Of a stretch of DNA of 19,016 nucleotides, positions 16,708-19,016 are shown piece after piece. The position numbers were made by a program, and so were the translations under genes. This DNA is from JAUXFK01 sp034189035 (GTDB taxonomy: Bacteria > Desulfobacterota > UBA8473): NCBI GenBank assembly GCA_034189035.1, contig JAXHVA010000080.1, forward strand, positions 1 through 19,016. Reading direction: 5' to 3'. Each line of letters starts with the position of its first letter. Within the stretch, counting starts at the first letter, position 1. The notes below the pieces were generated by a model. It was given only the letters and a program-made list of their open reading frames with translations, ran no database searches and was not told where the DNA came from.

Positions 16708-18546
16708 ATGAAAAAACAGGGAAACGGATTCCTTTTATTCATAATGATATTGTTTATGATAACCTTTTTTGTCTCGTGTGGAGACTCTATCCATAACAAA
16801 GCAGTTTCGGAATTACAGGAGGGCTCATACCCGAATGCTAGCCTCCTTATATCTGGAGACTCGCTTGAGGCGAGTATAGGAGATTCAAAGACGGTCGTAA
16901 TCGACACACGAGCATCCGGCTACACCGATTCTCACATACCCGGAGCCATAAGCCTCCTCTGGGGTGACTTCACTGATGAAAGTCTCAACCTTAAAAAATT
17001 AGCGGATTTGGAGGGTCAGTTGAGTGTTGCTGGGCTCAATAGAAACATGAGGTTCATCATATACGATGACACAACTGCATCGTGGGGCGCTGCGGGACGA
17101 ATCTTCTGGATGCTCGAATATCTTGGTTGCAAGGATGTGCATATCCTCAATGGCGGATGGGACAAGTGGGTGGAAGATGAGAGGGTTACGGAGACCACGA
17201 TAAACACCTTCACTGAGGATACCTTTGTTGCTGAAGTACAAGAGGATAGACTTGCCGATAAAGACCATATATTAAACATGTTGAAAGATGAAGATTTTGT
17301 TATTATAGATTCTCGCGAGGATGAAGAATACAATGGCTGGATACTGTGTGGCGAGACCAGAGGAGGTCATATACGAGATGCTGTTAGTGTCAATTACAAG
17401 TGGTTTTTCAACCTCGATAAGACTGTTTTGAGTTATGAGGATCTTAAGGAAATTTTTGCATCCATGGAGATAACAACGGACAAAGAGGTGGTTTCCTATT
17501 CCACAGCAGGCATACGTAGCGGATACGTCTATTTTGCTCTGCGACTTATGGGATATGAGCAATGTTCAAACTATGATGGTTCCATATATGAATGGAGCGC
17601 CGATGCCTCGGCTCCGATGGATGCATTGTCGAATTACCATAAGCTTGTTTATCCGGGTTGGGTTAATGAACTTATTGCAGATGGTAACCCGGGAACAGCG
17701 GGAACACCACCTACATATCCAGGAAATGGGTATGTAATTGTTGAGGCGATGTCAGAGAGGGGAAGCGACAACACCGATGATTACGATGCAGGTCACATAC
17801 CGGGTGCTATACACCTTAACATTTATGCTTTGGAGTCTGCCTATCCAAACTATCCATACGCCTGTCCGAGCGATGGGAACTTGCTGCCGGATGTTGAACT
17901 TCAAGCTTTTATCGAAAACATGGGGATTGCCTACGACACAACAGTAGTTATATACGGTGATTCCGCGGTAAAAAATGCAAGGGCTGCATGGGCATTGATG
18001 TATGCAGGCGTTGAGGACGTTCGTATTCTTAACGGCGGCTACTACTCGTGGGTGGCAAACGGAGGTATAGAGGAAAGAACGAAAAACACGTCTATCCCGG
18101 TTAGTTTTGGGATGACTGTTCCGGGGCACCCCGAGTATTTGATAACTACCACGGATGTCCAAACATTAAGGGCGGATCCGACTGGTGTGCTTGCTGACAT
18201 CCGAAGATGGGAGGAGTTTATAGGCGCTCCTGGCTCTAATGGATACCCCCACTTCGAATTCAACGCAGAGGGGCGCATCCCGGGTGCAGTATGGGCGTAT
18301 AATTCATCGGAGTATTCGGATTCTGATGGCACTTTCCGCAGTTATACCGAAGTGGAGCAGATGTGGTGGGATTTAGGAATTAAACCCAACCGAAAGATAG
18401 CCTTTTACTGAGGCACAGGTTGGAGGTCAAGTTTGACTTTTTTCTATGCTCACATGATGGGTTTCCCAAATATCAGCAACTACGATGGCTCTTTTTACGA
18501 GTGGACCTGGAACTCAAGTCGCCCTATAGCCCTCGGGGAGAAATAG
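16708..18546 (+). CDS. Four-domain rhodanese lipoprotein, probable selenoprotein (Sec568)
   Basis: Start ATG 16708 has ribosome binding site GAGGAG (16693-16698) and begins a lipoprotein signal peptide (MKKQGNGFLLF...FFVSC, Cys24). An upstream ATG at 16579 would bury this signal. The protein has four rhodanese domains in two tandem pairs, each marked by VVIDTR/HIPGA-type and LNGGWxxW-type motifs. The catalytic-loop positions are Asp120 (YDDTTASWG), Ser265 (YSTAGIRSG), Gly417 (YGDSAVKNA) and UGA codon 568 (Y-UGA-GTGWRSS). Rhodaneses transfer sulfane sulfur through a Cys in CxxGxR, and here UGA sits at that Cys. Coding resumes after the UGA with GTGWRSSLTFFYAHMMGFPN and SNYDGSFYEWTW, matching domain 2, and ends at TAG 18544. 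The total is 612 residues if UGA is read as Sec. It is probably on the periplasmic face or outer membrane. Stopping at 18411 would remove the only active site. Confidence 0.88.
18422..18441 (+). promoter_or_regulatory. SECIS-like hairpin after UGA 18409-18411
   Basis: AGGTCA (18424-18429) pairs with TGACTT (18434-18439), including one G-U, extendable by two G-U pairs. The 4-nt loop AGTT has G at position 2. The loop begins 18 nt after the UGA, within the range known for bacterial SECIS elements. Together with the UGA replacing the rhodanese catalytic Cys, this is a strong recoding signal. Confidence 0.7.
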
Positions 18547-18588
18547 AAGATACGTCAACAGTAAATAAAAAAGATGTAAATTAAATGA

Positions 18589-18794
18589 ATGAAAAGTAGA
18601 AATATATTAGTCTGTTTCACGTTGATAATGTTAATAATGATTTTTTTTCACGGTTGCGACGATTTCGATCATCATGTTAACAAAGCAACTCTTTCTTCAG
18701 GGATACTTATCCATGTAAAATGGGTTTGCTTATTGATGACGTTAACAATGAGAATCAATATGTAACCGCAGAAGTGAGTTGGGACTGGCTTTAA
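18589..18794 (+). pseudogene. Remnant of a small lipoprotein gene
   Basis: ATG 18589 opens a 58-aa frame (stop at 18765) beginning MKSRNILVCFTLIMLIMIFF and HGC, a good lipoprotein signal peptide with Cys23, then DDFDHHVNKA. After that the sequence stops looking protein-like. An overlapping second frame reads KMGLLIDDVNNENQYVTAEV and SWDWL and ends at TAA 18792, suggesting one frameshift in a small acidic lipoprotein. An insertion sequence seems to start soon after (about 18820), so the gene may also have been cut short. I do not recognise the family. It could instead be an intact 58-aa lipoprotein. Confidence 0.4.
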
Positions 18795-18819
18795 GGAAGC
18801 TATAACCTTGACTATTTAA

Positions 18820-19016
18820 GGCCTGCTGAATAAGGGTTAATGTGTTATATTTATTTATATGTGTTAATAGGTTGGCCGAAAGTGCAAGCAATTTTGCATG
18901 TTTCTTCAAAAACCCTTGCACCAATCGGCGGAAAAATCATGTACAGACGCTCAGAAAAGCAACTTGAATTTGAAAACTTCACATTACCGTTCTCCGGAAA
19001 GCTTTCATCCGAGAAC
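18820..19016 (+). mobile_element. Left end of an insertion sequence (partial)
   Basis: From about 18820 (GGCCTGCTGAATAAGGG) the sequence changes character and leads into a transposase start at 18939. An imperfect inverted repeat, GCCGAAAGTGCAAG (18875-18888) against CTTGCACCAATCGGC (18915-18929), forms a hairpin just before the transposase. The outer boundary is a guess, since the right end and target duplication are outside the window. Confidence 0.5.
18939..19016 (+). CDS. Transposase N-terminus (DDE type), cut by window end
   Basis: 26 codons from ATG 18939, reading MYRRSEKQLEFENF then TLPFSGKLSSEN. This resembles the start of IS4/IS5/IS1182-like DDE transposases, many of which open with an EKQ...F..F.LPF.GKL....NRW motif. 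Only the N-terminus is visible, so the exact IS family cannot be assigned. The gene continues beyond the window. Confidence 0.6.
   Translation, partial: MYRRSEKQLEFENFTLPFSGKLSSEN

Noticed and set aside
7122..18546. UGA reassigned to Trp throughout (genetic code 4)
   Set aside because: Several genes here end naturally in TGA (for example 2264, 6310, 12273, 13384, 14114) with no meaningful extension, and TGG is used freely for Trp. Only three specific UGAs look recoded.
18742..18924. Minus-strand frame of 60 aa at the insertion sequence end
   Set aside because: It is antisense across the IS end and its inverted repeat, with no motif; best explained as a chance frame.

Overview
The window looks like part of the chromosome of an anaerobic Gram-negative bacterium, most likely a deltaproteobacterium (Desulfobacterota-type). 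This is inferred from gene content: an outer-membrane TonB receptor with its own ExbB/ExbD/TonB energiser, double-cubane-cluster reductases with their ATP-dependent activase, a Tat-exported molybdopterin oxidoreductase, and at least one strong selenocysteine (UGA) candidate. No rRNA, tRNA, CRISPR array or origin is visible.

Layout: (1) 1-578, minus strand: a decayed DUF4143-type AAA ATPase, followed by an AT-rich gap with an 18-bp palindrome (579-989). (2) 990-8210: two double-cubane-type 2-hydroxyacyl-CoA dehydratase-family reductases, a TIM-barrel protein, a BadF/YjiL-type activase, and a NitT/TauT-type ABC transporter (ATPase, permease, lipoprotein substrate-binding protein). From 4360 to 7068 the genes overlap or nearly so. 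(3) 8366-14114: TonB-dependent receptor, a secreted protein of about 23 DxDxDG repeats, ExbB, ExbD, TonB. (4) 14235-16418: Tat-exported Mo-bisMGD oxidoreductase. (5) 16708-18546: lipoprotein with four rhodanese domains. (6) 18589-19016: remnant of a small lipoprotein gene and the left end of an insertion sequence.

The main discovery is a set of in-frame UGA codons. The last rhodanese domain reads Y-UGA-G-T-G-W-R-S-S, so the UGA sits exactly where the catalytic cysteine should be. It is followed 18 nt later by a hairpin with the bacterial SECIS layout, and the frame stays open for 44 more codons to a TAG. The ABC substrate-binding protein (UGA at codon 204) and the TonB receptor (UGA at codon 477) are each also interrupted by a single in-frame UGA with coding intact on both sides, and each has a hairpin loop 19 nt downstream. 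The substrate-binding-protein hairpin is well formed; the receptor one is weak. Standard annotation would split or truncate all three genes.

Read together, the locus looks like one pathway: capture and TonB-driven import across the outer membrane, ABC import across the inner membrane, and reduction in the cytoplasm by ATP-activated double-cubane enzymes, with a periplasmic Mo enzyme and a selenium-dependent sulfurtransferase on the outside. The substrate cannot be read from the sequence. A sulfur- or metalloid-containing or otherwise hard-to-reduce small molecule is an inference only.
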